A DNA stretch of 64,000 nucleotides from Botrytis cinerea B05.10 (Eukaryota; Ascomycota; Leotiomycetes; Helotiales; Sclerotiniaceae): NCBI RefSeq assembly GCF_000143535.2, contig NC_037323.1, forward strand, positions 2,074,026-2,138,025. The letters are read 5' to 3'. Below are positions 44,688 to 56,580 of this stretch, one piece after another. The first letter of the stretch is position 1. Each line of letters starts with the position of its first letter. The notes under the pieces are model-generated. The model had not been told where the DNA came from and did not search any database. It worked only from the letters and a program-made list of their open reading frames with translations. The position numbers and the translations under genes were made by a program.

Positions 44688-44714
44688 TAACTTCGCAAAC
44701 TTTTCGCGAAGTTA
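44688..44714. repeat. Stem-loop repeat copy 5 (after ORF3)
   Basis: Same stem-loop, 23 bp after the ORF3 stop codon. Confidence 0.95.
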
Positions 44715-44757
44715 TGATCGCAGCAAAAAGAGCATTGTTGTTTGGATTCTTGACTTT

Positions 44758-44795
44758 AATTGATCGGGCGATCAATTGACCAAAGTGGGGAGGAA
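44758..44795 (+). other. Palindrome and polypurine tract before the 3' LTR
   Basis: AATTGATC GGGC GATCAATT (44758-44777) is followed by the purine-rich AAAGTGGGGAGGAA ending at 44795, directly against the LTR. This is the standard position for plus-strand priming. Confidence 0.8.
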
Positions 44796-45067
44796 TGTGA
44801 GAGTGAAAACACGTGACTTCAGGGTCACGTGCTACCAACGTTTAGTATTTATAGCTTCTCTTCTGTAGACCTAAAAATATCATCGAAATTTTCTACCTTC
44901 TAAAGTTGTCTCCTGAAGAATTGAGTGCCCAGCTCCTACCGTCTCCCTCACCTCGCTGTCGCGATGTAGCGATTCTCCCCATTTTACTACGTGTAGCCAC
45001 TTGCTCTATGCTTGGTATATGCGAAGGCTTTTCTTGTGTGACCATTACCACCTTCTACACTTTTACA
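44796..45067 (+). repeat. 3' LTR of the gypsy element, 272 bp
   Basis: Identical, as read, to the 5' LTR. Followed by ATAA matching the four bases before the 5' LTR. Confidence 0.95.
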
Positions 45068-47998
45068 ATAAATATTGCAATGAGCCGGCTATAGTGATGT
45101 CTTATAATAAAAGATTAACAAACTTATCAAGTTCTATTAATACTATTAGAAATATAATAAATCACCCGATCGATTCAAATTCAATTTAAAGGATAATATT
45201 GATTTCAATTATTTTATTATAATAAATATGATATATATTGATATTAATTCGATTTTATATATTATTAATAAAGGTATACAATTTCAAATAGTATAATAAT
45301 TAATGAATATTAGTACAAAATATATATTTGATATACTTAAAAAGTGTTGAATGGATATCTATATTAATTTATTGAATTATATTATATATAATACTGGAAA
45401 GAATTTCATTAATAAGGAGTTTATTTAGTATGTAGTAATTATATTGATGAAGATAAAAAGTGTTCTAATCGAAGTTCATTGGTTAATTGATGTAATCGAA
45501 TAATATTATACAATTATCAAATATGTATATGTTATTATTACTAACAAATTAGAAAGTTTAATAATAAAGAAAATAATATTACAAATGATTATAAAGGTAA
45601 TAAACAATATTGTAAAACCAAATAGATTAATTTTAATACTTTTAATTTTTGAAATATATTTTTAAATAACTAATCTTAATTTATTAGTATTTATAGTTTT
45701 ATAATAACAATTTACAATTAGAAAAGCAATAAACGAAATCAATAAATTATAGGCTATACAATAAGTTTTAAATACTCTAAGCTAATACAATGGATTATCT
45801 ACAATGGCTTTGTATAATCTATTTATTAATTCGAAGATCTGAATATAAAAAGAATATAAGAATTAAATAGAATCATATTATTTATTAAATATTAGAAATT
45901 AAATATATATTATAAAATTATTAAATAAATTAATAAAGTTTTGTATTATTCAAATTAAATTTTATATTGAAAAAGAATAGAATTGATTTTAGGGAGAATT
46001 TGAATATATCAAATTTATATAATAAAAGAATGGAAAAACTATTTTATAAGAAAATCTTGATAATATAATTTTATAAGAAGTTTATGAAGTTATATAATCT
46101 TCTTTTAGCATTAAAAAAACCTTTTCAAATGAAATTAATAGTTTACAGGATTGTAATCTTTTATAGATTAAAATCCTATTAATATAATTATTACAAATTT
46201 ATACAAATATATAAATATTCTTTTTTAATAAAAATGAAAAACACAAAACACTATCAAATTTAATATTTTATCTTTCAAATGAAAATGAAATTAGTAATAT
46301 CAAATATATTAAATACTATACAATAATTACTATACCCCTAATATCTATAATTTTCATTAAATCAAAACAAAAAGAAATTAATAAATTAATAAAAAACAAT
46401 ATATTTCGATTTATTAAACTCATAAATATATTTGAAAATATAAAAATATTCAATTCATAATTCATTAATAAAATTAAAAATAAAAAAATCAATAAAGCAT
46501 TCCCAAAATCTCAATTAATTATATAAATATAAAAGAATTAAAAAAAGAATATTATTTTAATATAATCATTTATTATATAATACATTAATTAATATATCAT
46601 ACTATCCATAATAATAATACTATTTAAAAATAAAATAATTATAAATATTTATAATATTATTCAAATATATATATAATTAATATTTAATTTAATTCAAAAA
46701 TTTTATATATAATTATTAATAGAAATAAATATTTTTGAAAACTTTATTTTATAAATTATACAACTATTATATAATATTCCGAAAATAAACAATTATTGAT
46801 TTAATATCTATTACAAATATTATATTAATATTCTTAAAATAATATAATCAATATATAATCTATATCTTTTATATATAACCAAAAATAATATAATATTTAA
46901 TATTATAGAATTTCAAACAAATGATATTTTTATTATTATTAATAAAAAGTTTATAAATTATAAACAAATTGAATTTAAAAATATAAAATTTATAATAAAA
47001 GAATATAAAACACTAATATCAAATATATTATTCAAATTTAATAAAGGTTTAATTATTTAATATAAAAATAAATCAATTTATTTTAATTAATAAAAGTAAT
47101 ATAAGAATTTACAATTTATTAAAATAAAACCTTTTAATATATATGGAATTTATAAAAAACTAAGAAAGTTAATAATAATAAAGAATTAATATATTATATA
47201 ATATATTTATAAAGTATATATTATAATTATATATTAATCAAAAGTAATTTTCGATCTTTTCTTTATTATATAAATAATTGATTTAAAGAAAGAGAATGTT
47301 AATATTCTTAATAAATATATTTAATAGCAAATCGATAATTCAAAAAGAGAATTGCAATTTATACCACTTTATATAGATTTTCTCAAATTAATTGTATTTA
47401 TTAATATTTCTTTTATTAATAATAAAGATTTATTCTTTTAGATAGAATATATCATTATATTAATGGATAAGTATAACAAAGCTAATATCATTTATTAATT
47501 ATCAATCAAATACAAAAAAGTTATTAAAAGTGTATTGACTTTAGAACTCTATAGAATAATCTTAGGATTCGATATTAATATAACAATCAAAGGTATAGTT
47601 AATAAGATTTTCCCAATATACAAAATATTATTAATTATATATATCGATTTTAAATCATTTTATAATTATCTTATAAAGTTTAGTATTATTAATAAAAAGA
47701 GATTAATAATTAATATTATAATAATTTGGAAAGTATATAAGAAATAAAAGATTATAAAGATTAAATAAATTGATAAAGAATCTAATCCTATAAATATAAT
47801 AATCAAATCAAAGTTATATCAAGTATTTAAAGATTTGGTTAATGATAATATTATTATAATCAAAATTACAAAATAGATTGATAAAGATTAGAAAGTGTAA
47901 TAAAAGAAATATAAAATTAAAAAAGAAGATGGTTATATAAAGGAATTTAAGGAATTAATTAAAAGGATATATTATTAATGATTTTAGAAAATTGTTAA

Positions 47999-48161
47999 TA
48001 TTGAAATAGGGATTATGTAATTATATTAATATTTATATTAATACCTTTCAATATTATAGTAATATATTTTATAATCCTAGCTTTTAGAATTTTAAGTAAT
48101 ATTATAATAGTATAAATCATAGTATTATATTAACTTCACCATTCCTATGGTAATACCAATA
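47999..48161 (+). repeat. 3' LTR of the copia relic
   Basis: 163 bp, the partner of 30801-30963. It begins TATTGAAATAGG where the other has TGTTGGAATAGG and ends ACCAATA. The cataatcctagcttttagaa-like core is shared. Differences are mainly G-to-A and C-to-T. Confidence 0.75.
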
Positions 48162-49443
48162 AAAAATTAAAAAGTTCGAATTCTATTATAATAAAAAGGA
48201 ATATATAAATAAATCTACTTTTAATTATAAAATTAAAAAACAACCCAGTGTTAGAGTGAATGATAGTAATGAATCAATTAGTTAATTGTAGTATAAAGAC
48301 TTTTTATTATTCTTTCTAGAATTATAAAACTTATATTATTTATACTTGTGTACAGGTCGCTGTCGGTACGAAATAGATTCGATGGATGCCGAGATATGTG
48401 TTTCACCGCCTTTACTGACAGGAGTAGGAACATCAAGATCGCGAGCCAGCTGCCCGCCAGGCCCACCAGTGAATACACGGACTTACGGGACACTCTGTAT
48501 AACTTCAAAACCCCCAAAATGAAATAATATGTTCACAATTAAGGGAGTAGGCTAGTGGAATGCATGTAGTATTGACTATGTAGAATTGCTGTAATGTTCT
48601 AAGTATAGAAGTGAAAGATACTATATATGTGTATATCACGTGCACGTGCCATATTTTCCAACATAATATTATAATTAAATAATTAATAATTATTACAATT
48701 TTGATTATATGTATTCTTTATTAATATCAATAAGAATTTTATATTTGTAAAACAATTCTATTTAACTTTTTTGAATTTCTTTTTATATAATTTCATTCTA
48801 TCTGTTTTACATAATCTTGTTTAATTTATTATTTTAATATATTTCAGATATTTTCTATTGAATTTAAATTAGATGAATTAAGAAAGTGAAATAACTCCTG
48901 ATATTATATATATTTCTGAACCTTTAAACAAAATCATATTTAAGAAATTTATAAAAATTATTATTATTCTTTATTAAAAGTTATTTATATATATAAAAAA
49001 TCTGTTTATACTTTTTTTTAATTATATTTGTATAATTATGAAGTAATTTTTGAATATAGTATTTCTGTATTATAGTATTATTTTAAGATTTGATAATCTT
49101 GAATACAGTTTTTCATTTTTTTTATATATAAACTCAATTCTTATAGTTTTTAAGACTTTCAATTCTGAGTGTTCCGGCTGTTTGTGGGGCAGTACCTTAA
49201 GCATTGATGTTTAAGCACACCCGTAATTCAGAAGCCCGGTTTTCCCATTTCAGTTCCCCGCGTTGAGTAAACGTGGCAGCGCCTAATTGCATTATTTTCT
49301 TCCGCTGGCCTTAAATCCCATTTCGTGAGCTCACGCGGGGATGACGTCTATGATTTTATTACTTATAAATCTGAGCTACTTCTAGCTACTCCGTACTCAG
49401 ACTTTTTTTTTGCCACCTCTGTCATACAATACAATCTTAAAAC
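48162..49443. other. Island edge and epoxide hydrolase upstream region
   Basis: RIPed AT-rich DNA to about 48315. An island of normal composition follows (48345-48660) with no recognised gene. AT-rich DNA resumes to about 49150 before the promoter of the epoxide hydrolase. Confidence 0.5.
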
Positions 49444-50721
49444 ATGACCTACATATCTCCCAGCTCCATTAAGTCGTTTACACTTGACATTTTGGATGAA
49501 GATTTTGCCAAGTTTACACAACTCCTGGAGCTGTCCCGTATCGGTCCTCTTGTCTATGAAACCTCGGAACAAAACGGGCTCAAGTTTGGAATTACGCACG
49601 AGTGGATCACCAAGACAAAAGACTATTGGCTTCATGAGTATGACTGGCGCGCTCAAGAGAAGCACATCAACTCATTTCCCAATTACACTGTCGAAATAGA
49701 GGGCCTTACTGTTCATTTTGTAGCCTTGTTTTCTGAGAAGGAAGATGCCGTGCCCATCACTTTGCTTCACGGCTGGCCAGGTAGCTTCATTGAATTTCTC
49801 CCCATGGCAAGTCTGTTGCGGGAGAAATATTTGCCAAAGGACTTGCCATATCATATCATCATCCCATCAATTCCAGGATATACACTCAGCAGTGGAGGCC
49901 CTCTTGATAAGGAATGGTGCGTGTCAGATTCAGCTCGAGTCTTGCACATATTGATGCTAGAGCTGGGTTTCAAGAGGTACATTGCGCATGGTGGAGACGT
50001 GGGTAGTTTTCTTGCGACAACCATGGCAGTCAGCTATGAGCAATGTGTCGCTTTGCATTGTGAGTTGTCTGGCATTGTTTAAGCAGAAAGTATAGAGCGC
50101 TAAAAGCTTTACAGTAAATTCCCCCTCCTCCTTGATCATCCCCGAGGAAGGTTCCAACGGGAAAGAGTTGTCAAACTTTGAGAAGAAAATCATTGAGAGG
50201 GCCAAATCTTGGGCAGAAGAGGGCAAGGGTTACGCCATCGAACACAATACTCGTCCAGCGACGATCGGACTTGCCATCAATTCCAATCCACTCTCCCTTT
50301 TGTCATGGTGAGCTATTTCCCGAAGTCCACCTTTGATAAAGCCGCATTTCCTAACATATGCTCAAGGATCGGAGAGAAATTTATAGAGTGGTCGGATCAG
50401 ACTCCTTCTATCGACGAAATTCTAACCAACGTTTCACTCTACTGGTTCACGAATAGTTTCCCACGCTCTATTTATCCCTATCGGACAATTTTTAGCAAAT
50501 CTGACGAAGCTGTGCCGGGCTTTCCGTACGTCATCAAGCCATTGGGATTCTCCTGGTTCACGTCTGAAATAATGCCTGGCTTTCAAAGTGCGATTTTAAA
50601 GCAAGGGAATTTGGTATTTCATCGAACACATGATAAGGGTGGCCATTTTGCAGCTATAGAGAGACCCATGGACATGCTGCAGGACATTGAAGATTTTGCA
50701 CACCTTGTGTGGCAGGTATAA
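49444..50721 (+). CDS. Epoxide hydrolase, alpha/beta-hydrolase fold, 387 aa
   Basis: Three exons, 49444-50059, 50115-50307 and 50367-50721, total 388 codons. The N-terminal epoxide-hydrolase domain contains DYWLHEYDWRAQEKHINSFP, the typical W..E..LN.FPQF-like element. HGWPGSFIEF is the oxyanion-hole motif. The nucleophile is Asp185 in HGGDVGS. The cap region contains YAIEHNTRPATIGLAINSNP, the family's Tyr and TRPxT hallmark. The catalytic His363 is in GGHFAAIERP. It matches the microsomal-type epoxide hydrolase family (about 390-400 residues in fungi), which opens epoxides to diols in detoxification or metabolite pathways. Both introns are GT-AG and phase-matched, and intron 2 has a CTAAC branch site. 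It appears intact although it sits beside the transposon island. Confidence 0.92.
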
Positions 50722-53623
50722 TTGTAATTTTCAACTCAGCATAGTGATCATGGTCACAGGTCAGTGGTTGATGGAATGTAGCAATAGAAATTGATGTGGT
50801 GGTACGTTTCTGTTGGGGTGTTGACGGGTCAATGTCTAAGGCCAACTTCAGTATTATCAAATTGTCTTCGTCAATGAAGTGACTTGCAAGAAGCAATGAT
50901 CTTTAGAAGATGGGGGAATAACAAATTAGCCATGATGAGCCTCTAATTCGACGTCTTACTATCTATTCAATGGAATGAATCATCCATCACTGCTTGGAGA
51001 TCAAGTCCAGCCCTACGGCATTACCATCGTTTTTGAATGTAATAGAAAAAACTGTAGACCAATATGGGATAAGGAACGTCTGTTTTAGTCATTATCGCCT
51101 ATTAATTTGATGTGGTAATGTCTTTGTAATGTTTTAAACAGTGATTGTGTTGGTACGAGAAGGATACGAAAGACTTAGCACCCACGGATTGCGTAGGTCC
51201 TATATGCCTAATTGTATTCTGCTTAAAGAGCTAGTTACATATCGAAAGTAGTAAGTCTTATATAGACTTATTGAAAGAGCTAGTCTCTTTCCTATTCGCT
51301 TAGGGCTTTATTACAGTAGCTATATTACAGTGGTAATTGAATTGAAGTTATTCACTTCGTTCACACAGATGCGTTTGGTGTTTGCGGGTCACGCATCAAC
51401 TACTTCTGTTGGATTATTCCTTCAGGAATGATATTAGCAGTAGTATGAATATTGCAAATCAAGTTATCAATTGGTGTTAAAATGTCCTTGTCTTGATTGG
51501 AACAGTGATAGCTTAGTACTTGCAAGCTCAATTAGCTCTATAGACCTCGGGAGTTATCGTCATTTCTGGATGGAGATTGAGATATTAATGGCGGTCATGA
51601 TGTTGAAAATAAGACGCTTAGTGTATTCCAGGCTTTTGATTGATATGATATCTCTTTGGCGTGAAAATTCCAATTTGTCGCCATTAAGCTAGAATAGCCA
51701 TCTCGGCTTATTATCACCCCGGAGTGAGTTTGGGATAAAATAAGACTGGAATAATAGAAGATACAATAGTCTTAATTCCTTAAAGGTTCTATGATGCTGT
51801 GGTAAGGCCTGGTGGTTGTAGTAATCTGAGCTTGTTCCTGTCAGGCTAATTTGACCATAATGAATCATCATAGCATTTAGATGATAAATGTGTATAGAAC
51901 AGCTATTAATGGAATATTAATATCTCACTTAGTATATCATAGATGTCAAATTCATAGGAAAGTCTTTGGTTGTCGTGGAAATTCATCTTGTGGTCACTGA
52001 GCAACTTTGATAGTGATGACTTCTTATTATCATTTCTGAACCAATATTGAAGGAAAGAAGACTTCCAAAGCATTGAGTTATTCTGTATTGACTTATTTCA
52101 GGTCTTCTATTGACGTGATATTGTCTAATAGTTGTTTTAAACCCAACTTAGCGAATCAAGGCCAAATTGACTCTGGTAGATCAATCATCGCTAGTGATTA
52201 TGCTAAGTAAGCACAATTTATGTGGTCAATCGGAGTTTTCCACTACCTAGGTGCTTTGACCTCGGAAGAAAAAAGCAAAATATCTGTAACGTTTATTGGT
52301 GACATTTGGTGTGATAGTAGAGTATTCCTTAGACTGTCAACTCGGGACCCCTTCGCTTTATAAGTATTTATTGACCAATTAGATCATCAGGATTCCTTGA
52401 ATTTAATTCAAAATTCACGTTTATTCTTTAATATAAAATTCAACTAATAACATTTCTATATCAAACTTTCGAATACAATAATTTTGACTAATTCTCGATT
52501 TATCTTTTTCTTTTAAATTAAAACAATCGAAACTTGAAATCAGGATTTTACTTTATAAATAGTGTGACCAAAAAATCATTAAAATGAGTATTCTACCCAA
52601 CAGGGCTTTATCATTCAACCGAGTTGGCAGTCTAGGGGATAGAGGTTGCTCAAATACAATGATGCTTACTCAGTATAGTCCCTGATACCACTACTAGCGT
52701 ATTCTAACACTCAAAAACATATTTTCCGCCGCTCGAATTTTCTCGTCTAAGAGTAGTGGGTATAGGTGGGTAATCATTCTAAATCTCGTGGAGATACTTC
52801 TACACTTGTACAACTGCTATCTACTATAGTGGACGGTTTTCTGAGCTAGAACCAACTGTCAAAAAAGTTTTTGGCCGTCAAAATCCGCTCTTGAGGTTAG
52901 TGCCGTGCCGCAAGGCGTTACGGGTGTCGGATTGAACCCCATTGTGGATCTTTCTCCCTAGAGTATTTAGCGGCAAGTTTGTCGGGCTACATTAACAAAG
53001 TGAGTAGCACGGATCCTCATTTGTGTCTCTTCTGTTCATTGATATCTTCGATTCTACTGCTTGCTCATAGCTTGCATTGGATCACCCCACAATATTCATT
53101 TTGCCAACCAATCGAAAATTCGTTGCTACGGCGGGGTAGTTCAGACCTTAATATTAGTTTTATCTTGTAAGCTCTTGTGATTGGCTAAAAGATCAATGCA
53201 TCGCATTTTATGCTGAAAGCATCACTTATGTATCTTGAAACCAGACTCCCAACTACCTTTTTCGATAGACCCACACTGCCACGAATCCTCAGAAGAATAG
53301 CCGAGGCAGATTTCTAATCCATTATCATGGGCACTTTCAAGAACACTTCTCATTATCAAAGATCGAGATTGCGATTCTTTTGTTCTCATACATCCCTATC
53401 AATAACCCCTGTGATAGCAAAGTTAATATTTTCGACGAAAAGAAATTCAATATAAATCCCTATACGAATTTTATTATATACATTTTAATAATGATATGTT
53501 CTATTTGTTATTAACAACATAGCTATTTTATAAGTAACAAATGAAATCGATATGTTTTAAGATTCATCTAGTATTGAATTTTAATAGAAGAGAAGAAAAT
53601 AAGGGTTCAAAGGCTTTAGAGAT
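50722..53623. other. Subtelomeric intergenic DNA, no supported gene
   Basis: About 2.9 kb of AT-leaning sequence with many short frames and frequent stops. No family was recognised on either strand. It may contain decayed gene or repeat remnants. Confidence 0.45.
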
Positions 53624-53634
53624 TTGAATATTAG

Positions 53635-53770
53635 AATTGTGAGAAAAATGTATGAAAAAGGAGTGAGTATAAAAGTTAAAAGAAAGAAAGAAGCGAGTAT
53701 AAGAGCTAAAAGGAAAAGAAAAGTGAATGTAAGAATTAAAAGGAGAAAAAAAAATGAGTATAAGAATTAT
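53635..53770 (+). repeat. Imperfect tandem repeat, about 30-36 bp unit, A/G-rich
   Basis: Units of the type gtgagtataaaagttaaaag followed by an A/G-rich run recur about four times with drift. The Lys/Arg-rich open frame across it is a by-product of the repeat. Confidence 0.6.
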
Positions 53771-55123
53771 AGATTAAATGAAAGACATCAATCGAAAATT
53801 CAAACGAGAGTTTTTGTATCTCAAGGTAACTTTTTATCAAATTTTTATTTTGAGTAAAGAGGAGTATTTATGATATATTCTCAATGTGTTGGACCTACGT
53901 ATAGTGCTGGACAGTATCTTTCTATTCCTATGCCAGGCCGATGCATTTCTCCGGTGATTTAACCGCTAAATCTTGTCGGTCCTTCAACCCCTTTAGTCCA
54001 TCCAATGTCTCACAACGCTTCTCTTTCATAATTTCGACAGAGTTGCCTCGCTTTCGCTTTTTTGTCGTGGCTCCGATGACAGTATTAATCAAGGGTAAAT
54101 CTCTTATAGATGCTTTTGTGCCCACCTCCTCAAGAATACCAGATTTAAGATCTCCCCACAAAGAGTACATATAGTTCCTCGCTTTTCTCTCCTTTGTGTT
54201 TGACTTTGGATCTTTCGGTAGTTCAATATCGCCCAAGAAGCAATAAAATAGTTTGAGCGCGAACTTGGACTGTTCAAATAAAAAAATCCTCCATTGTTCG
54301 CCGGGCGTCTAATCAATGCAGAATGACATTGTAATCTCAGCAAAGTGATCTAGGGATTTCATATACAATTGTTGATTACACTTTGTTCGGATATCAACGT
54401 TTATACACAGATTTCCAAGAACGCAGTTATATTTTTTGAGCTATGTAGATTCGATAAATGCCCAAAAATCAATCCGGAATGACATCGTTGAAGCAGGAAA
54501 ATGATATAGGGCTGATTTCCATAGCATACAACCGATGATTATATTTTGTCATCATTTCAATGTTAATGTTCAGATTTCTGGGAGCACGATTGTATCCTTT
54601 AAGCTTCATCTACATGATAAATATCAAAGAAAACCACCCGGAATTATATCGTCGCAACAGGAAAATGGTTTATAGATTGGTGTCGTTAGGTATTGAGTAT
54701 AATCAACTCGGTGTACTTCAAAACTCTTATATTCCTGTAATATATTTTGCTATAACAGATGTACGTAAAGGGCGTAAAATACTCAAAGAATTGACCAAGT
54801 GCGAGTACATTCATGAACATAGGTTGTGTATATGACTGGGTATCAAGATTGAAGATCAGGACCAAACGAACTGTACAGATATCACACATGTGATAAGTGA
54901 TACTCGAAACAATCCGTGAAGCGTGGAATTGACTTAATCAAACAATAAATAGTCGTAAGATGGAACTAGGTAACTTCAAAAGAAGCCTTGAGTATATATC
55001 GTCGAGCTTTCGCTTCATGCTGATTTTTTACTTCCAACACTTTCACTAAATTTTGAGAACTTGCTTTGGCCTAACCAAAGCTTGTCTTTAATTAATTCTC
55101 TTTAATTCTCAACACTCTCACTC
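53771..55123. other. Subtelomeric DNA with a diverged duplication
   Basis: Two diverged copies of a roughly 160-bp segment lie head to tail, near 54374-54530 and 54536-54690. Both contain tttcagattt / ccggaat...atcgt / caggaaaatg landmarks in the same order. A 102-codon minus-strand frame at 53928-54236 has no recognisable family. Nothing else is supported. Confidence 0.5.
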
Positions 55124-55440
55124 CTATGCACCTGATATTAACGTTTTATCTAGTATTAACCCTAACTCCTACCCTTTATACAAGGCCCTTATTTCCCAGA
55201 AATATACAAGCTCGAATGTTTTCTATTTATGAAAATATACAACACAAGAGCTTTGACGCTCACCTAATCATACAGCAACACACCCCGCTTCCCACCTTCC
55301 CAATCAAGGGATCGAAACCTACAACGAGCCTATCTATCCGAGAATCAAGCTCTACCCTAACAACAATCCGGATTAGATGCACCCCTCTGAAAGCAGAAGC
55401 GGGTCGTTCCCGCAGAGGGGCGAACAGCCCCTAGCACTGA
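55124..55440. repeat. Fragment sharing sequence with the chromosome-end repeat
   Basis: 55124-55165 (starting ctatgcacctgatattaacg) matches 62649-62690, close to the telomere, over 42 bp with mostly transition differences. The unit then continues into unique GC-richer DNA containing a strong hairpin at 55382-55420. Confidence 0.6.
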
Positions 55441-55764
55441 AGTTACATTGCTAAATTCGATCGCGACGATTACGTTGCTTAAATAGTTCCTTATCTTAGC
55501 ACGTCTAAATGCCCCTTAGGGAGGTCCGAAACAGACGTTAAATGAATAAATAAATAAATTTAAGAGATAGAATTATTTCAATTCGAAAAACAACCGAAAC
55601 TGGATTTCATACATGAAAAATTTAATTGATTCTCTAAATTTCTATCTCTTCAAATCTTCGAAAAAAGTAATTTTTCGTTGAATTTAGAGTGGTGGCCACC
55701 ACCCCTCTGTCAGTTGATGTCACCACTAGTGGGGCACACCAAAAAATTCGTTAGAATAATAATT

Positions 55765-55929
55765 AGGAATGTCGAACTCCCGACAATCCTATCACCTCAT
55801 ATCTGATAATAATTAATCCAGATATTGATCTTAGTCTGAAAGAAGATACGATTTTCTTAGGCAGTTCAATTGTCTCCGGCCTGTCAAATCTACGAGTACG
55901 TAGGGATAATACACAGATACCCTGGGGCC
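55765..55929. repeat. Direct repeat copy A upstream of the tyrosinase gene
   Basis: Segment from aggaatgtcgaactcccgac to cagataccctggggcc. The second copy is at 56133-56298 with about 80 percent or better identity by eye. Confidence 0.85.
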
Positions 55930-56132
55930 TTTTTTTTTTTTTAAAAAAAAAAAGAATTTCGTCAAATCGTAAGAATTCAAAGAATCTGGGGTTAGTGTAT
56001 TAGCTCATCATTTCCGTTGCTTGTTTCTCATCCGAAAAGCTTAATTCATAAAATTGGTCGGCTACAAACCATGGTCTTTGAAGCTGATCAGGTATATCCG
56101 TGATTTACCAATAGCAGTCAATCAAGTCTTAT

Positions 56133-56298
56133 AGGAATGCCGAACTCCCGATAATCCTATCAATTTGTATCTGATAATGATTAATCCAGATACTAACTCC
56201 AGTCTGAAAAAAGATGGGAGTTTCTTCGGCAGTTTAATTGTCTCCGGCCTGTCAAATCTACGAGTACGTAGGGATGATATACAGATACCCTGCGGGCC
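56133..56298. repeat. Direct repeat copy B upstream of the tyrosinase gene
   Basis: Partner of 55765-55929. It shares an exact block around ttgtctccggcctgtcaaat and ctacgagtacgtaggga, and ends about 280 bp before the tyrosinase start codon. Confidence 0.85.
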
Positions 56299-56580
56299 CC
56301 GTAGCGCTATCTTGAGAATGGATCTTGTTATGCCTCAGACCGCTAACAAATTTGCTGACATTATGGATTATTCTAATGTCGGCAGTTTCAACCCATGAAC
56401 GACTCCAATCAAATTTTCAGATTTGAGTCCCTCTTGTGCATCATCAAATCCTATAAATGAGGTGACTGCTCCCAATGTTGTGTTACAATCTCATTCGCAT
56501 TTCTCACACCTCTCTTTGAGTAACACACTTGTTCAGGATTTGTTGTTCGAAGTATCATCCTTAATCGTGATCGATTCATA

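Larger units (their letters stand above)
34097..45067 (+). mobile_element. Full-length, intact-looking Ty3/gypsy LTR retrotransposon with a third ORF, 10,971 bp
   Basis: Two 272-bp LTRs beginning TGTGAGAG and ending TTTTACA read as identical. The flanking tetranucleotide ATAA (34093-34096 and 45068-45071) is a target duplication. A primer-binding-type sequence follows the 5' LTR and a purine tract precedes the 3' LTR. Three long ORFs are open: Gag-protease (35242-37749), RT-RNase H-integrase (37701-41360) and an extra 963-codon ORF (41773-44664). Normal base composition and identical LTRs show recent insertion and escape from RIP, inside a heavily RIPed copia relic. In gene order (protease, RT, RNase H, integrase) it is a Ty3/gypsy element, probably of the Boty-like group known from Botrytis. 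LTRs of such elements are documented sources of small RNAs there; whether this copy makes them is unknown. Confidence 0.95.
30801..48161 (+). mobile_element. RIP-decayed Ty1/copia retrotransposon relic, interrupted by a gypsy insertion
   Basis: Two 163-bp LTR copies (30801-30963 and 47999-48161) bound an extremely AT-rich, stop-riddled interior. Each side is flanked by AAAAA (30796-30800 and 48162-48166), a plausible 5-bp target duplication though low in complexity. Removing the gypsy insertion leaves about 6.4 kb, a normal copia length. Near 33217-33258 the plus strand still resembles a copia gag zinc knuckle, with its Cys codons changed to Tyr and a Trp codon to stop. Near 47640-47747 (DFKSFYNYLIKFSIINKKR) it resembles the end of copia RT/RNase H, as expected just before the 3' LTR. 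Orientation is therefore plus. No frame is functional. Confidence 0.75.

Noticed and set aside
53624..53857. Lys/Arg-rich 77-codon frame
   Set aside because: Generated by an A/G-rich imperfect tandem repeat.
53928..54236. 102-codon minus-strand frame beginning MGDIELPKDPKSN
   Set aside because: Reads plausibly, but no family, partner exon or context supports it; could be a remnant of a decayed gene.
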